Position numbers and translations under genes: made by a program
Assembly: GCF_016595245.1 (NCBI RefSeq)
Contig: NZ_JAENHM010000001.1
Location: 29,417-93,416, forward strand
Length of the DNA: 64,000 nt
Source of the DNA: Azospirillum endophyticum
Lineage (GTDB): Bacteria > Pseudomonadota > Alphaproteobacteria > Azospirillales > Azospirillaceae
Direction of reading: 5' to 3'
Shown here: piece after piece, positions 9,032 to 18,421 of the stretch
How the letters are laid out: the number at the start of each line of letters is the position of its first letter
Position numbering within the stretch: position 1 is the first letter of the stretch
The notes under the pieces: generated by a model
The model's input: the letters and a program-made list of their open reading frames with translations, nothing else
Databases searched by the model: none
What the model was told of the DNA's origin: nothing

Positions 9032-11260
9032 ATGACGGCGATCTCGACGAAGGCAGGCGTGACGAAGGCGGGCGGCTCCCTGGACGAGGGCGGCACCCGA
9101 TACCGCTTCTGGACCCTGCGCCGCGCCATGGTGTCGGTGGTGGGCGTGCTGGTGGCGGCGCTGATCGCCAGCCAGGCCTGGGTGTCGCAACGCTACACCG
9201 ACTTCGCGCTCGCCACCTTCGACAGCAGTGCGTCGGCGACCCTGCGCGTGCTCGCCAACGACCGCATCCGCAAGAACTACACGGACTGGCTCCAGGGCCA
9301 TGCCAACGAATGGAGCCGCGACGCCTTCCTGGTCGACAGCATCAACCAGAAGGATCCGGCCAAGACGATGCTGGCGCTGAAGAACATCAACGCGCGGCCC
9401 GTGGTGGTCGACCGCGAGGTGCGGCTGCTCTCGGTCGCCGTGTTCGACGCCGAGATGACCCGCGTCGCGACGACCGGCGGGGAGCAGGACAGCGTCGCCA
9501 CCGTCGCCCCGCTGTTCGAGGCGCTGAAGGCGCGCGAGATCGCCGACAAGCGCCGCCCGGCCAGCCTGCTGTGGCGCGACGGCCAGGGCCGGCCGCTGTT
9601 CAGCATGATCGTCCCCATCGGCGGCTTCCGCGTCCTGGGATTCCTCGAGGTGGTGACCGACCCGCTGCCCGCCCTGTCCAGCCTGGGCGCCGTTCTGGAC
9701 GCCGACATCCGCTTCACCGATGGCAAGGGCGGGGTGCTGTTCGAGGCCAAGGGCAATGAGCCGTCGGCCCATGCCCAGCTCTCCACCACCACCGTCTCGC
9801 TCGGCGGCGACGGCGGCCTGCCCTGGGCGACGGCCGAGATCTCGCGCGACGTCTCCGACTTCGTCGGTGCGACCGAGGCCCTGCGCGACGACGCCCTGAA
9901 GATGGTCGCCGCCTTCGCCCTGGCCGTCGCCATCGCCGCCGCCCTGCTTCTGCGCGTCGCCGTCTTCGCCAACCTGCGCAAGTTCGCCCGCGCCATGGAG
10001 CAGATCGCCGCCGGCGATCTGTCGATCGAAGTCCCCCGCACCGGCCGCGACGAGTTGGCGGTGATGGCGACGGCGCTCCGTCACCTGCGCGGCAGCGTCG
10101 AGCAGGTGCTGCTGATGAAGCGGATGGTCGACAGCAGCCCGGTCCCGACGGCGCTCCTGCGCACCGATGGTCAGGTGGGTTTCGTCAACCCCGCCGCCCG
10201 GACCTTCTGCGAGGCGCACGGCATCGACCCGGCCGGTCCCGACCTGCTGGCCCAGGGGCCGGACTTCACCGCCGCCTGCACCGACCCCGCCCGCCCGCCG
10301 ATCCCGCGCCGCACCCTGACGGTGGACGCGACGACGGTGGAGGCCCATGTCGATACCGTGTTCGACGACCAGGGCAACGTGCTGGGCAAGACCCTGTCCT
10401 GGACCGACGTGTCCGAACAGATGCGCTCCGCCGCCCTGGCCCGCCAGCTGATGGACGAGGTGCATCAGGTGGCGTCGGGCGTCGCCACCCAGTCGGGCCA
10501 GCTGCGCGAGCTGGCTGACGCGCTGCGCCGGGAATCGGCCGGCACCATCGACAGCACGGTCAGCGCCGGCAGCTTCGTCGCCGAGAGCAACCGCAACGCC
10601 AACACCTGCAACGACAGCGCGGAGATGCTGATGGACACCATCGGCAGCGTCTCCAGCCTGGCGACCGAGGCGGCCGGGGTGGTCGGCGCCACGCTGGGCG
10701 AGCTGACCGCCGCCCGCGAGGTGGTCGGCCAGCTTGGCGAGAACACCGACCAGATTCGCCGCATCGTCGACGTCATCACCGGCATCGCCCACCAGACCAA
10801 GCTGCTGGCGCTGAACGCCACCATCGAGGCGGCGGTCGCCGGCGTGGCCGGACGCGGCTTCGCCGTGGTGGCGGCAGAGGTGAAGAAGCTGGCGGAGGAG
10901 ACCGCCAACGCCACCGTGCAGATCGCCAGCTCGGTCGGCGCCATCAACGGCAGCATCCAGAACACCGTCGGCAGCTTCGCCCGCATCTCCGGCTCGGTCG
11001 AGCGCATCAACGAGGTGCAGGACCTGATCGGCGAGGCGGTGGCCCGCCAGACCGCCTCCTCCACCGACATCCGCAGCCGCGTCGGCGTGATCGCCGGCAA
11101 CACCGGCGAGGTGGCGTCCCTGATCGACGGCGTCAACGCCCAGGCGTCGCGCACCGGCGACATCGCGGCCTCGCTGACCCGGACGGCGAACACGCTGGCC
11201 GAGGAAGCCGCTTCGCTGCATAGTCTGCTCGGCACGCTGCGCGCCGGGCAGGCCGCCTGA
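9032..11260 (+). CDS. Methyl-accepting chemotaxis-like receptor with HAMP and PAS domains
   Basis: Membrane receptor of 742 residues. TM1 is near 31-50, a periplasmic sensor spans about 51-290 and TM2 is near 291-312. HAMP (313-365), a PAS domain (about 366-460) and the MCP signalling domain (about 480-735) follow. The hairpin [14 protein letters not shown] at 587-600 identifies the last domain. At the tip the usual EAARAGEAGRGF reads [12 protein letters not shown], so the conserved Arg and Glu are both Val. The ATG at 9032 is preferred to a GTG at 8999 because a G-rich stretch precedes it. An AapJ-like binding protein gene follows within 30 bases and may supply ligand-bound protein to the sensor. 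Confidence 0.88.
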   Translation: MTAISTKAGVTKAGGSLDEGGTRYRFWTLRRAMVSVVGVLVAALIASQAWVSQRYTDFALATFDSSASATLRVLANDRIRKNYTDWLQGHANEWSRDAFLVDSINQKDPAKTMLALKNINARPVVVDREVRLLSVAVFDAEMTRVATTGGEQDSVATVAPLFEALKAREIADKRRPASLLWRDGQGRPLFSMIVPIGGFRVLGFLEVVTDPLPALSSLGAVLDADIRFTDGKGGVLFEAKGNEPSAHAQLSTTTVSLGGDGGLPWATAEISRDVSDFVGATEALRDDALKMVAAFALAVAIAAALLLRVAVFANLRKFARAMEQIAAGDLSIEVPRTGRDELAVMATALRHLRGSVEQVLLMKRMVDSSPVPTALLRTDGQVGFVNPAARTFCEAHGIDPAGPDLLAQGPDFTAACTDPARPPIPRRTLTVDATTVEAHVDTVFDDQGNVLGKTLSWTDVSEQMRSAALARQLMDEVHQVASGVATQSGQLRELADALRRESAGTIDSTVSAGSFVAESNRNANTCNDSAEMLMDTIGSVSSLATEAAGVVGATLGELTAAREVVGQLGENTDQIRRIVDVITGIAHQTKLLALNATIEAAVAGVAGRGFAVVAAEVKKLAEETANATVQIASSVGAINGSIQNTVGSFARISGSVERINEVQDLIGEAVARQTASSTDIRSRVGVIAGNTGEVASLIDGVNAQASRTGDIAASLTRTANTLAEEAASLHSLLGTLRAGQAA

Positions 11261-11286
11261 TCCCGCCCGCCGCAAGGGTGCGGCGG

Positions 11287-12348
11287 ATGAGGCGGATCTG
11301 GGGGATGGGTGTCGGGATGCGGCTGGTGTTGCTTCTGCTGCTGGCGCTGGTGCTGGCCCCGCCGGCACTCGCCCCATCGGCGCTGGCCGGGGACGGCGAC
11401 ACGCTGGAGCGCATCCACGGCCGCGGCTTCCTGGTCTGCGGCCTGCGCAGCGGCGTCAGCGGCATCTCCTTCTCCGACCCGCAGGGGCATCTCGACGGCT
11501 TCCTGGTCGATGTCTGCCGGGTCTTCGCCGCCGCGACGCTGGGCAACGCCCAGGCGATCCGCGTCGTCCGCCTGCCGGAAAAGCCGCAGGAGTTCCAGGC
11601 GGTGGAGAAGCACGAGGTCGACGTGGCGCTGACCACCACGACCTGGACCTTCAGCCGCGAGCTATCGCACGACATCGAGTTCCTGATGCCGCTGCTGCAC
11701 GACGGCCAGGGCTTCGCCATCCACAGCGACGCCACGCCACCACCGCCGCTCGACCGGCTGGGTCCACGCACCGTCTGCGTCAAGACCGCCACCACCACGG
11801 TCCGCAACCTTGAGGACCATATCCGCAAATCCGACCTGCCCTGGACGATCCGCACCTTCCAGACGCTGGACGAGGCTTTGCAGGCCTTCCTCGCCCATGA
11901 ATGCGACCTGCTGACCACCGACCGCACGGTGCTGGTCACCTCTCTGGCCGGCTACCGGCAGGCGGGGATGAACATCTATATCTACCCCGACGTGATCTCG
12001 CGCGAGCCGCTGACGCCCTACATCGCGCGCGGCGACCGCAACTGGTACGACATCACCCGCTGGGTCCTCCACGCCATCGTCCTGGCCGACGCGAAGGGCG
12101 TCACCGCGGCGGACGTGCAGGCCGGCCGCATTCCCGACGACCCCGAGCTGCATCGCATGCTGGGCCACGCCGGCAGCGTCTCCCGCACGCTCGGCCTGCC
12201 CGACGACTGGGCCTTGCAGGCCTTGGCCCAGGTGGGGAATTACGGCGAGATCTTCGACCGCAACCTGGGCGTCCCCTACGGCATGGACCGCGGCCAGAAC
12301 AAGCCCTGGACCCAGGGCGGCCTGCTCTACGCGCCGCCGTTTAGGTGA
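11287..12348 (+). CDS. AapJ-like periplasmic amino acid-binding protein, without permease
   Basis: Solute-binding protein of family 3, a diverged paralogue of AapJ. A hydrophobic signal segment (LVLLLLLALVLAPPALA) precedes TLERIHGRGFLVCGLRSGVSG, then HLDGFLVDVCRVFAAA, PDVISREPLTPYIARGD and the AapJ-type ending TQGGLLYAPPF. No permease or ATPase is nearby. It follows the chemoreceptor gene at once and may act as that receptor's periplasmic ligand-binding partner, or feed the AapQMP channel. The start is uncertain (GTG 11278, ATG 11287 or ATG 11305); 11287 is chosen for the AAGGGTG just upstream. Confidence 0.8.
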   Translation: MRRIWGMGVGMRLVLLLLLALVLAPPALAPSALAGDGDTLERIHGRGFLVCGLRSGVSGISFSDPQGHLDGFLVDVCRVFAAATLGNAQAIRVVRLPEKPQEFQAVEKHEVDVALTTTTWTFSRELSHDIEFLMPLLHDGQGFAIHSDATPPPPLDRLGPRTVCVKTATTTVRNLEDHIRKSDLPWTIRTFQTLDEALQAFLAHECDLLTTDRTVLVTSLAGYRQAGMNIYIYPDVISREPLTPYIARGDRNWYDITRWVLHAIVLADAKGVTAADVQAGRIPDDPELHRMLGHAGSVSRTLGLPDDWALQALAQVGNYGEIFDRNLGVPYGMDRGQNKPWTQGGLLYAPPFR

Positions 12349-12354
12349 AAAATG

Positions 12355-12504
12355 CCCTCTCCCGCCCCGGGAGAGGGAGGGACCCGCCGCAGGCGGGAGG
12401 GTGAGGGGGATGCCAAGAATCCCGAACCGCATGGTTCCTTGCACGCCCCCTCACCCTTCCCAAGCTTCGCTTGGGCCCCTTCCCTCTCCCGGGACGGGAG
12501 AGGG
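12355..12504. repeat. GC-rich palindromic repeat between convergent genes
   Basis: Begins CCCTCTCCCGCCCCGGGAGA with GGGTGAGGGGGA and ends with CCCCCTCACCCTTCCC and CCCTCTCCCGGGACGGGAGA. A short inner palindrome, AAGCTTCGCTT, lies in the second half. It sits between the AapJ-like gene and the 3' end of livF, so it is well placed to end transcription from both sides. Confidence 0.8.
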
Positions 12505-12514
12505 TGTTTTCCCC

Positions 12515-13228
12515 CTACGCCGCCAGCGCCACGCCGAGATGCCGCTCCAGCAGCGCCGGATCGGCCTTCGCCTGCGCCGCCGGCCCGGCATGCACCACCC
12601 GGCCGCGGTCGAGGAAGACCACGCGGTCGGCGAAGTCCAGCGCCCGGTCGACCTGCTGCTCCACCAGGACGATGGTCATGTCCAGTTTCGACAGCGCCGC
12701 CATCAGCGTGTCGCAGATCACCGGCGCCAGCCCCTCCAGCGGTTCGTCCAGCAGCAGCACCGTCGGCTTGCCGAGCAGCGCGCGGGCGACCGACAGCATC
12801 TGCTGCTCGCCGCCCGACAATTCGCCGCCGCCGTTGCGCCGCCGCTCGCCCAGCCGGGGGAACAGCGCGTAGGCCTCCTCCAGCGCCGAGCGCGGACGGC
12901 CCTTCAGCCCGGCGACGAGGTTCTCCTCCACCGTCAGCGACTTGAAGATGTCGCGGGTCTGCGGCACATAGCCCAGCCCGGCCGCCGCACGACCCGAACT
13001 GTTCATCCCGCCGAGCTCCACCCCATCCAGCTTCATACCGCCGCCATGGCGCGTGGTCTGGCCGACCAGAGTCGCCAGCGTCGTCGTCTTCCCCACCCCG
13101 TTGCGGCCGAGCAGCGCCAGACGCCCGCCCGTCGGCACGGCAAAGGAAATGCCGTCGAGGATCAGCGTCTTGCCGTAGCCGGCCCGCAATTCCACGACCT
13201 CAAGCGATCCGACCGGTTCAGCGGGCAT
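12515..13228 (-). CDS. livF: Branched-chain-type ABC importer, ATPase LivF
   Basis: ATPase of 237 residues with Walker A LGRNGVGKTTT, Q-loop YVPQTRDIFKSLTVEENL, signature LSGGEQQMLSVARAL and Walker B VLLLDEPLEGLAP, the last being typical of LivF. It overlaps livG by 11 bases and is last in the unit binding protein-livH-livM-livG-livF. The operon diverges from the pca genes, so the cargo is more likely an aromatic acid or a related carboxylate than leucine; that is inference from position. Confidence 0.9.
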   Translation of the reverse strand: MPAEPVGSLEVVELRAGYGKTLILDGISFAVPTGGRLALLGRNGVGKTTTLATLVGQTTRHGGGMKLDGVELGGMNSSGRAAAGLGYVPQTRDIFKSLTVEENLVAGLKGRPRSALEEAYALFPRLGERRRNGGGELSGGEQQMLSVARALLGKPTVLLLDEPLEGLAPVICDTLMAALSKLDMTIVLVEQQVDRALDFADRVVFLDRGRVVHAGPAAQAKADPALLERHLGVALAA

Positions 13229-13973
13229 CGGCGCGGCTCCCCAGATAGACCTCGCGCACGCGCGGGTCGGCGACGATCTCCTTGGCGGTGCCGCTGCACA
13301 GCAGCCGCCCCTGCGCCAGCACGACGATGGTTCTGGCGAAGCGGAAGACGAGGTCCATGTCGTGCTCGATCATCAATACCGCCAGATCCTCGGGCAGCCG
13401 GTCGATGGCGTCGAGGATGCGCTGGCTTTCCGAATGGGGCACGCCGGCCGCCGGCTCGTCCAAAATCAGCACCTTCGGCTTCATCGCCAGCGCCAGCGCG
13501 ATCTCCAGCAGCCGCTGCTGCCCGTAGGCCAGCGACCCGACCGCCGTGTGCGCCGCCTGGGTCAGCCCCATGGTGTCGAGCAGCCCCGCCACCTCGTCGG
13601 CCAGCCCGGCCACCTTGCCGACGCTGGCGAACAGGCGGAAGGTGCGGCGGTCGCGTTGCAGGACGGCCAGCTCCAGATGCTCGCGCACCGTCATCGACTT
13701 GAACAGCCGCGCGACCTGGAAGCTGCGGATCAACCCCAGCCGCACCCGCTCCGCCGCCGGCAGTCTGGTGATGTCGCGGCCGGCCAGCCGGATGGTGCCG
13801 GCGCTGGGCGGGATCACCCCGGTGACGAGGTTGACGAAGGTCGTCTTCCCCGCGCCGTTCGGCCCGATCAGGGCACAGCGGTCGCCGGCATTCAGCGTCA
13901 TGGAGATGTCGGCCGACACCTGGAGGCCGCCGAAATTCTTGGCCAACCCCTCGACTTCCAGAAGCTTCGTCAT
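13218..13973 (-). CDS. livG: Branched-chain-type ABC importer, ATPase LivG
   Basis: ATPase of 251 residues. Motifs are Walker A GPNGAGKTTFVNLVTG, Q-loop RSFQVARLFKSMTVREHL, signature LAYGQQRLLEIALAL (the Tyr variant is usual in LivG), Walker B LILDEPAAGVPHSE and H-loop LMIEHDMDLVF. The start overlaps the livM stop (ATGA) and the end overlaps livF. It forms the heterodimeric motor with LivF. Confidence 0.92.
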   Translation of the reverse strand: MTKLLEVEGLAKNFGGLQVSADISMTLNAGDRCALIGPNGAGKTTFVNLVTGVIPPSAGTIRLAGRDITRLPAAERVRLGLIRSFQVARLFKSMTVREHLELAVLQRDRRTFRLFASVGKVAGLADEVAGLLDTMGLTQAAHTAVGSLAYGQQRLLEIALALAMKPKVLILDEPAAGVPHSESQRILDAIDRLPEDLAVLMIEHDMDLVFRFARTIVVLAQGRLLCSGTAKEIVADPRVREVYLGSRADAR

Positions 13974-14995
13974 GCCCGGTCCTCCTTCCTCCGAAGCAGC
14001 CCGCCCAGCCGCTCCAAACCCGACGCGATGCCGCCGGGCAGGAACAGGACGATGCCGATCAGGAACAGGCCGATGAAGCCCATCCAGTGGAAGGGGTCGC
14101 TGGCGGCCAGGATGTGGTGGATGCCCATGAAGGCCGCCGTGCCGATCACCGCGCCATAGAGCCGCCCGGTGCCGCCCAGCACCAGCATCACCAGCGCCTC
14201 CGCCGACCAGGGGAAGCCGGCGCTGTCCAGCCCAACGATGCCGCTGGTCACCGCGGTCAGCGCTCCCGCCACCCCAGCGAACACTCCGGCGACGGCATAG
14301 AGCGCCACCAGATAGGATTTCGGCGAGCCGCCGATGGCGGAGATCCGCAGGGGATCCTCCCTAACCCCGCGGCAGGCCAGCCCGAAGGGCGAGCGCATGA
14401 TCCGCCGCGCCACCAGCAGCCCGGCCACCAGCACCGCCAGCGCGAACAGGTAGGAGGTGCGGCCGAACATGTCGAAGCGGAACAGCCCCAGCACCGGCGC
14501 CGGGTCGATGCCCGACAGCCCGTCGCTGCCGCCGGTCCAGTCGCGCGCCTTGTTGGCGACCTCCTGCACGATCTGCCCGACGGCGATGGTCAGCATCAGC
14601 AGGGTCAGCCCGCGGGCGTGCAGGATCAGCGCGCCGGTCGCCAGCGCGATTCCCCCGCCGGCAATCCCGCCGGCCGCCAGCATGGCGAAGGGATCGTTGA
14701 TCCAGTTGACCGCGACGATGCCGGCGGCATAGGCGCCGGTGCCGAACATCGCCGCCTGCCCCAGCGTGGCGATCCCGCCATAGCCGAGCACGAGGTCGAG
14801 CGACAGCACGAACAGCGCCGAGGCGGCGATGCGGGTCAGCAGAGCCAGATCGTCCGGCAGCAGCCAGTAGGCGGCCAGCCCGACCGCCGCGACCAGCGGG
14901 ATGCCGATCCAGCCGAGATCGCGGCGGGCCGCCGGCGGGGTGTGCCGGCTCACCGGATCGCTCATCGGGTCGGGGCGCTCGGCGACGCTCGTCAT
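13970..14995 (-). CDS. livM: Branched-chain-type ABC importer, permease LivM
   Basis: Inner-membrane permease of 341 residues with about eight to nine hydrophobic helices. The LivM signature GYGGIATLGQAAMFGTGAYAA is present near residue 70, and GVREDPLRISAIGGSPKSY is the coupling region. It overlaps livG downstream and livH upstream (ATGA at both junctions), so the four genes are translationally coupled. It pairs with LivH to form the channel. Confidence 0.92.
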   Translation of the reverse strand: MTSVAERPDPMSDPVSRHTPPAARRDLGWIGIPLVAAVGLAAYWLLPDDLALLTRIAASALFVLSLDLVLGYGGIATLGQAAMFGTGAYAAGIVAVNWINDPFAMLAAGGIAGGGIALATGALILHARGLTLLMLTIAVGQIVQEVANKARDWTGGSDGLSGIDPAPVLGLFRFDMFGRTSYLFALAVLVAGLLVARRIMRSPFGLACRGVREDPLRISAIGGSPKSYLVALYAVAGVFAGVAGALTAVTSGIVGLDSAGFPWSAEALVMLVLGGTGRLYGAVIGTAAFMGIHHILAASDPFHWMGFIGLFLIGIVLFLPGGIASGLERLGGLLRRKEDRA

Positions 14996-15861
14996 GCCGC
15001 CCTCCCTTTGAAGAAGCCGTGGGGCCAGCGGAACAGGATCAGGATCAGCGCGGCATAGAAGAAGAACTCGCCGAAATTCGGGATCAGGTATTTGCCGGCG
15101 GTGTCGACGATGCCAAGCGCCAGCGCCGCCGCCGCCGATCCGAAGATGCTGCCGGCCCCGCCGACCGCCACCACCGCCAGGAACAGCACGATGTAGCGGA
15201 TGGCGTAGTAGGGCTCCAGCGGAAGAAGCTCCGCCCCCAGCACGCCGCCCAGCGCCGCCAGCCCGGTGCCGAGCGCGAAGGTCGCCAGATAGAGCCGTTC
15301 GGTCCGGATGCCCAGCGCCGCCGCCATGGCGGGATCATCGACCGCCGCGCGCAGCCGGATGCCGAAATCGGTGCGCTCCAGCAGCCACCACAGCCCCAGC
15401 AGGGTCGCCGCCCCGGCGGCGATCACGAAGGCGCGGTGGGTCGGGATCGCCTTCGGCCCCAGCTCCACCGTGCCGGTCAGCATCTCGGGCAGCGGAATGC
15501 GCTTCAGCGTCGGGCCGAACAGATAGTTGATGCCGGCGACGATGACGAAGGTCAGGCCGATGGTCAGCAGCACCTGCGCCAGCTCGTTGGCCGAGCCGTA
15601 GATGCGCCGGTACAGCAGCCGTTCCAGCGGCAGGGTCGCCAGCACCGTCAGCGCCACCGCCACGACCAGCGCCAGCCCATAGGACAGCCCGGCTGTCTGC
15701 GCGGCATAGGAGGCGACATAGCCGCCGACCATGGCGAAGGCGCCATGCGCCAGATTGACCACCCGCATCAGCCCCAGCGTCACCGACAGCCCGACGGAGA
15801 TGATGAAGAGGATCATGCCGTAGGCGACCCCGTCGACGGCGATCCCGAACATGGTTTCCAT
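14992..15861 (-). CDS. livH: Branched-chain-type ABC importer, permease LivH
   Basis: Permease of 289 residues. It shows DGVAYGMILFIISVGLSVTL at the start and VVNLAHGAFAMVGGY (family motif NLAHG) in the second helix region, then AVDDPAMAAALGIRTERLYL as the coupling loop. It overlaps livM. The repeat element at 15884-16000 separates it from the binding-protein gene, which probably allows more binding protein than permease to be made. Confidence 0.92.
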   Translation of the reverse strand: METMFGIAVDGVAYGMILFIISVGLSVTLGLMRVVNLAHGAFAMVGGYVASYAAQTAGLSYGLALVVAVALTVLATLPLERLLYRRIYGSANELAQVLLTIGLTFVIVAGINYLFGPTLKRIPLPEMLTGTVELGPKAIPTHRAFVIAAGAATLLGLWWLLERTDFGIRLRAAVDDPAMAAALGIRTERLYLATFALGTGLAALGGVLGAELLPLEPYYAIRYIVLFLAVVAVGGAGSIFGSAAAALALGIVDTAGKYLIPNFGEFFFYAALILILFRWPHGFFKGRAA

Positions 15862-15883
15862 GATGCCTCTCCGTCAGCCCAAT

Positions 15884-16000
15884 CTCCCTCTCCCCCCCGG
15901 GGAGAGGGTCGGGGTGAGGGGGAAGCACCGCGTGCCTTGCCCGAAAATCCTGCCGCGCATCCCCCTCACCCCAACCCTCTCCCCAGGGGGGAGAGGGGAC
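15884..16000. repeat. GC-rich palindromic repeat between binding-protein gene and livH
   Basis: First half CCCTCTCCCCCCCGGGGAGA plus GGTCGGGGTGAGGGGGA, second half CCCCCTCACCCCAACCCTCT plus CCCCAGGGGGGAGAGGGGA, with a core of about 37 bases. The first half is nearly identical to the elements inside the exporter genes at 34342 and 36118. Confidence 0.85.
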
Positions 16001-16032
16001 TCTCTATTGGTTGGGAGAGGGAAACTCCCCCC

Positions 16033-17220
16033 TCACTTCGCCACCTTGTACCCATAGTCCGGCTGCTTCGGAAACGCCTCCTTCTCGACATTCTCCAATT
16101 TGCCGTCGACCTTTTCGACCGTGCGCAGATAGATAGTCTGGGTGACGTGGCGGCTGTCGGGATCGATGGTCAGCGGCCCCCGCGGGCTTTCCCAGCTCAT
16201 GCCCTTCACCGACTCCACCGCCTTGGCGCCGTCGATCTTGCCGCCGCCGCCGTTCTTGATCATCTGATAGATGACGTGCACGCCGTCATAGGCGCCGACC
16301 GAGCTGAATGTGACGGTGTCGGTCGAGCCGAACATCTCCTTGTGCTTGGCGACGAAGGCCTTGTTCATCGCCGAATCGTGGGCGCGGCTGTAGTTGAAGC
16401 TGGTGGTGACGCCCAGCGCCGCATCGCCCAGCGCCGGCAGGTCCGGTTCCTGGGTCAGGTCGCCGGGGCCGAAGAATTTGATGCCGGCCGCCTTCAGGCC
16501 GGTGTCGCTGAAGGCCTTGGTGAAGGCCAGGGTCGTCGGGCCGGCCGGCAGGAAGGCGTAGACCGCTTCCGCGCCCGAATCCTTGATGCGCTGCATGAAG
16601 GGGGCGAAGTCGGTCGACTTCAGCGGCATGCGGATGCTGTCCACCACCGTGCCGCCATGCTTCTCGAAGGTGGTCTTGAAGGCGGCTTCGCCATCGAGGC
16701 CGGGACCATAGTCGCTGACCGCCGACACCGCCTTCTTGATGCCCTGCTTGGCCATGTATTCGGCCAGCGGCACGGTGTTCTGCCACAGCGTGAAGGAGGT
16801 GCGGACATAGCGCGGCGACTTCTCCGTGATGGCGGAGGTCGCGGCGTTGAAGATCACGCAGGGAATGTTCGCCTCGTCGATCAGCGGGGCGACGGCCAGC
16901 GCGTCGGGGGTGAAGAAATAGCCGGCGAGGAAGGAGACCTTCTCCTTGACGATCAGCTCCTGCGACAGCGCCTTGCTTTGTGCCGGATTCGCCTGATCGA
17001 GATCCTTGTAGACGAACTCCACCGTGTCGTTGCCGACGGTCTTGCCATGCTGGGCCTGATAGACCTCGATCGCCTCCCGGAAGGTCTTGCCGGCGACGCC
17101 GAACGGCCCGGAGAAGGGCGCCACGACGCCGACCTTGATGGTGGCGGCTCCGGCCGGACCGGCCGCCAGCGCCAGGCCGAACGCCGTGCCCAGCAGCGCG
17201 TTGCGCAGAGTCCTCGTCAT
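16033..17220 (-). CDS. Periplasmic binding protein of the Liv-type importer
   Basis: Leucine-binding-protein family (Peripla_BP_6) of 395 residues. The ATG at 17220 is chosen because GGGAGGGAC precedes it directly and translation opens with Thr-Arg-Thr-Leu-Arg and a signal peptide ending near GPAGAA. The mature chain starts TIKVGVVAPFSGPFGVAG, the usual opening strand and ligand loop. It is first in the livHMGF operon and diverges from pcaI across 340 bases. The neighbourhood suggests an aromatic acid ligand such as protocatechuate or 4-hydroxybenzoate, but the sequence does not prove it. Confidence 0.88.
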   Translation of the reverse strand: MTRTLRNALLGTAFGLALAAGPAGAATIKVGVVAPFSGPFGVAGKTFREAIEVYQAQHGKTVGNDTVEFVYKDLDQANPAQSKALSQELIVKEKVSFLAGYFFTPDALAVAPLIDEANIPCVIFNAATSAITEKSPRYVRTSFTLWQNTVPLAEYMAKQGIKKAVSAVSDYGPGLDGEAAFKTTFEKHGGTVVDSIRMPLKSTDFAPFMQRIKDSGAEAVYAFLPAGPTTLAFTKAFSDTGLKAAGIKFFGPGDLTQEPDLPALGDAALGVTTSFNYSRAHDSAMNKAFVAKHKEMFGSTDTVTFSSVGAYDGVHVIYQMIKNGGGGKIDGAKAVESVKGMSWESPRGPLTIDPDSRHVTQTIYLRTVEKVDGKLENVEKEAFPKQPDYGYKVAK

Positions 17221-17560
17221 CGTCCCTCCCACATGTGACCATTGTCCGGTACCGGAAACCTTCGTCCCGGTCGGCGACTGTTTCGCCAACCGTACTGAGG
17301 GATGCCCGAACCGTCAAGTTCGATACTTGGCTTAAAGTTCTATAATCGCACGAACTTACAGTCTCGGTTATCCAATTGAAATATTGGGATTTCCAGCTTT
17401 CATTCCAGCCGTACTATCGGAAATTCCCAATGCTGCGCCGCAATATGGGCGATAATCGTACATTATGTATGTTTTTCGCCCTTGACAGCCGCCGAACACC
17501 GTCGCCACTCTGGGCTTAAAGACGAATACTCGTGCGGTTTCCGCACATTCGGGAGGTCAT
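17221..17560. promoter_or_regulatory. Divergent promoter region between the importer operon and pca operon
   Basis: AT-rich 340-base region serving both operons. Two sites match the PcaR operator known from Pseudomonas (GTTCGATAATCGCAC, quoted from memory): 17337-17351 with one mismatch and 17447-17461 with three. The first is followed by GAACTT, which pairs with AAGTTC at 17316. A further inverted repeat, CCAAT-N6-ATTGG, lies at 17372-17387. TTGACA at 17482-17487 could be a -35 for pcaI, though no good -10 follows. An IclR-type regulator responsive to beta-ketoadipate would fit; none is encoded in the window. Confidence 0.6.
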
Positions 17561-18421
17561 ATGGCTAACATCACGCCCCTGCGCGAGGCGGTGGCGAGCC
17601 TCGTGCACGACGGCGACACCGTCGCCCTGGAAGGGTTCACCCACCTGATTCCCCATGCCGCCGGCCACGAGATCGTCCGGCAGGGCCGGCGCGACCTGAC
17701 GCTGGTGCGCATGACGCCGGACCTGATCTACGACCAGCTGATCGGCATGGGCTGTGCGGCGAAGCTGATCTTCTCCTGGGGCGGCAATCCCGGCGTCGGC
17801 TCGCTCCACCGCTTCCGCGACGCGGTCGAACAGGGCTGGCCGCAGCGGCTCGCCATCGAAGAGCACAGCCATGCCGGCATGGCGAACGCCTATGTCGCCG
17901 GCGCCTCCAACCTGCCCTTCGCCCTGCTGCGCGGCTACACCGGCTCCGACCTGCCGAAGGTCAATCCCAACATCCGCTTCGTCGAATGCCCCTTCACCGG
18001 GGAGAAGCTGGCGGCCATCCCGTCGGTCCGCCCCGACGTGACGGTGATCCACGCCCAGAAGGCCGACCGCCGCGGCAACGTCCTGATCTGGGGCATCCTC
18101 GGCGTCCAGAAGGAGGCGGTGCTGGCCGCCAAGCGCTCCATCGTCACGGTGGAGGAGATCGTCGACGACCTGGAGGCGCCGCCCAACGCCTGCGTGCTGC
18201 CGAGCTGGGCGCTCTCCGCCGTCTGTCCCGTCCCCGGCGGCGCCTATCCGTCCTACGCTCAGGGCTATTCGGAACGCGACAACCGTTTCTACAAGGCCTG
18301 GGACCCCATCGCCCGCTCGCGCGAAACCTTCCAGGCCTGGATGCAGCGCCATGTGCTGGACACCGACGATTTCGCCGGCTTCCGCCGCGTGCTGGCCGAA
18401 AGCATGAAGGAGACCGCGTGA
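17561..18421 (+). CDS. pcaI: 3-oxoadipate CoA-transferase, subunit A
   Basis: Alpha subunit of the enzyme that moves CoA from succinyl-CoA to beta-ketoadipate, giving beta-ketoadipyl-CoA. The 286-residue form corresponds to the larger CatI/PcaI type. EGFTHLIPHAAGHEIVRQGR opens the CoA-transferase fold, SWGGNPGVGSLHRFRDAVE follows, and HAQKADRRGNVLIWGILGVQ is a conserved stretch. GGGAGG lies 9 bases before the ATG. The stop overlaps the pcaJ start (TGATG). It is first of eight pca genes in one orientation. Confidence 0.93.
   Translation: MANITPLREAVASLVHDGDTVALEGFTHLIPHAAGHEIVRQGRRDLTLVRMTPDLIYDQLIGMGCAAKLIFSWGGNPGVGSLHRFRDAVEQGWPQRLAIEEHSHAGMANAYVAGASNLPFALLRGYTGSDLPKVNPNIRFVECPFTGEKLAAIPSVRPDVTVIHAQKADRRGNVLIWGILGVQKEAVLAAKRSIVTVEEIVDDLEAPPNACVLPSWALSAVCPVPGGAYPSYAQGYSERDNRFYKAWDPIARSRETFQAWMQRHVLDTDDFAGFRRVLAESMKETA

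Noticed and set aside
9008..11377. A 789-residue minus-strand frame opposite the chemoreceptor
   Set aside because: Shadow of the third-codon-position GC bias; composition is implausible and there is no ribosome-binding site.
11287..12348. Separate amino acid ABC importer
   Set aside because: Only a binding protein is present; the next genes are on the other strand and form a different ABC family.
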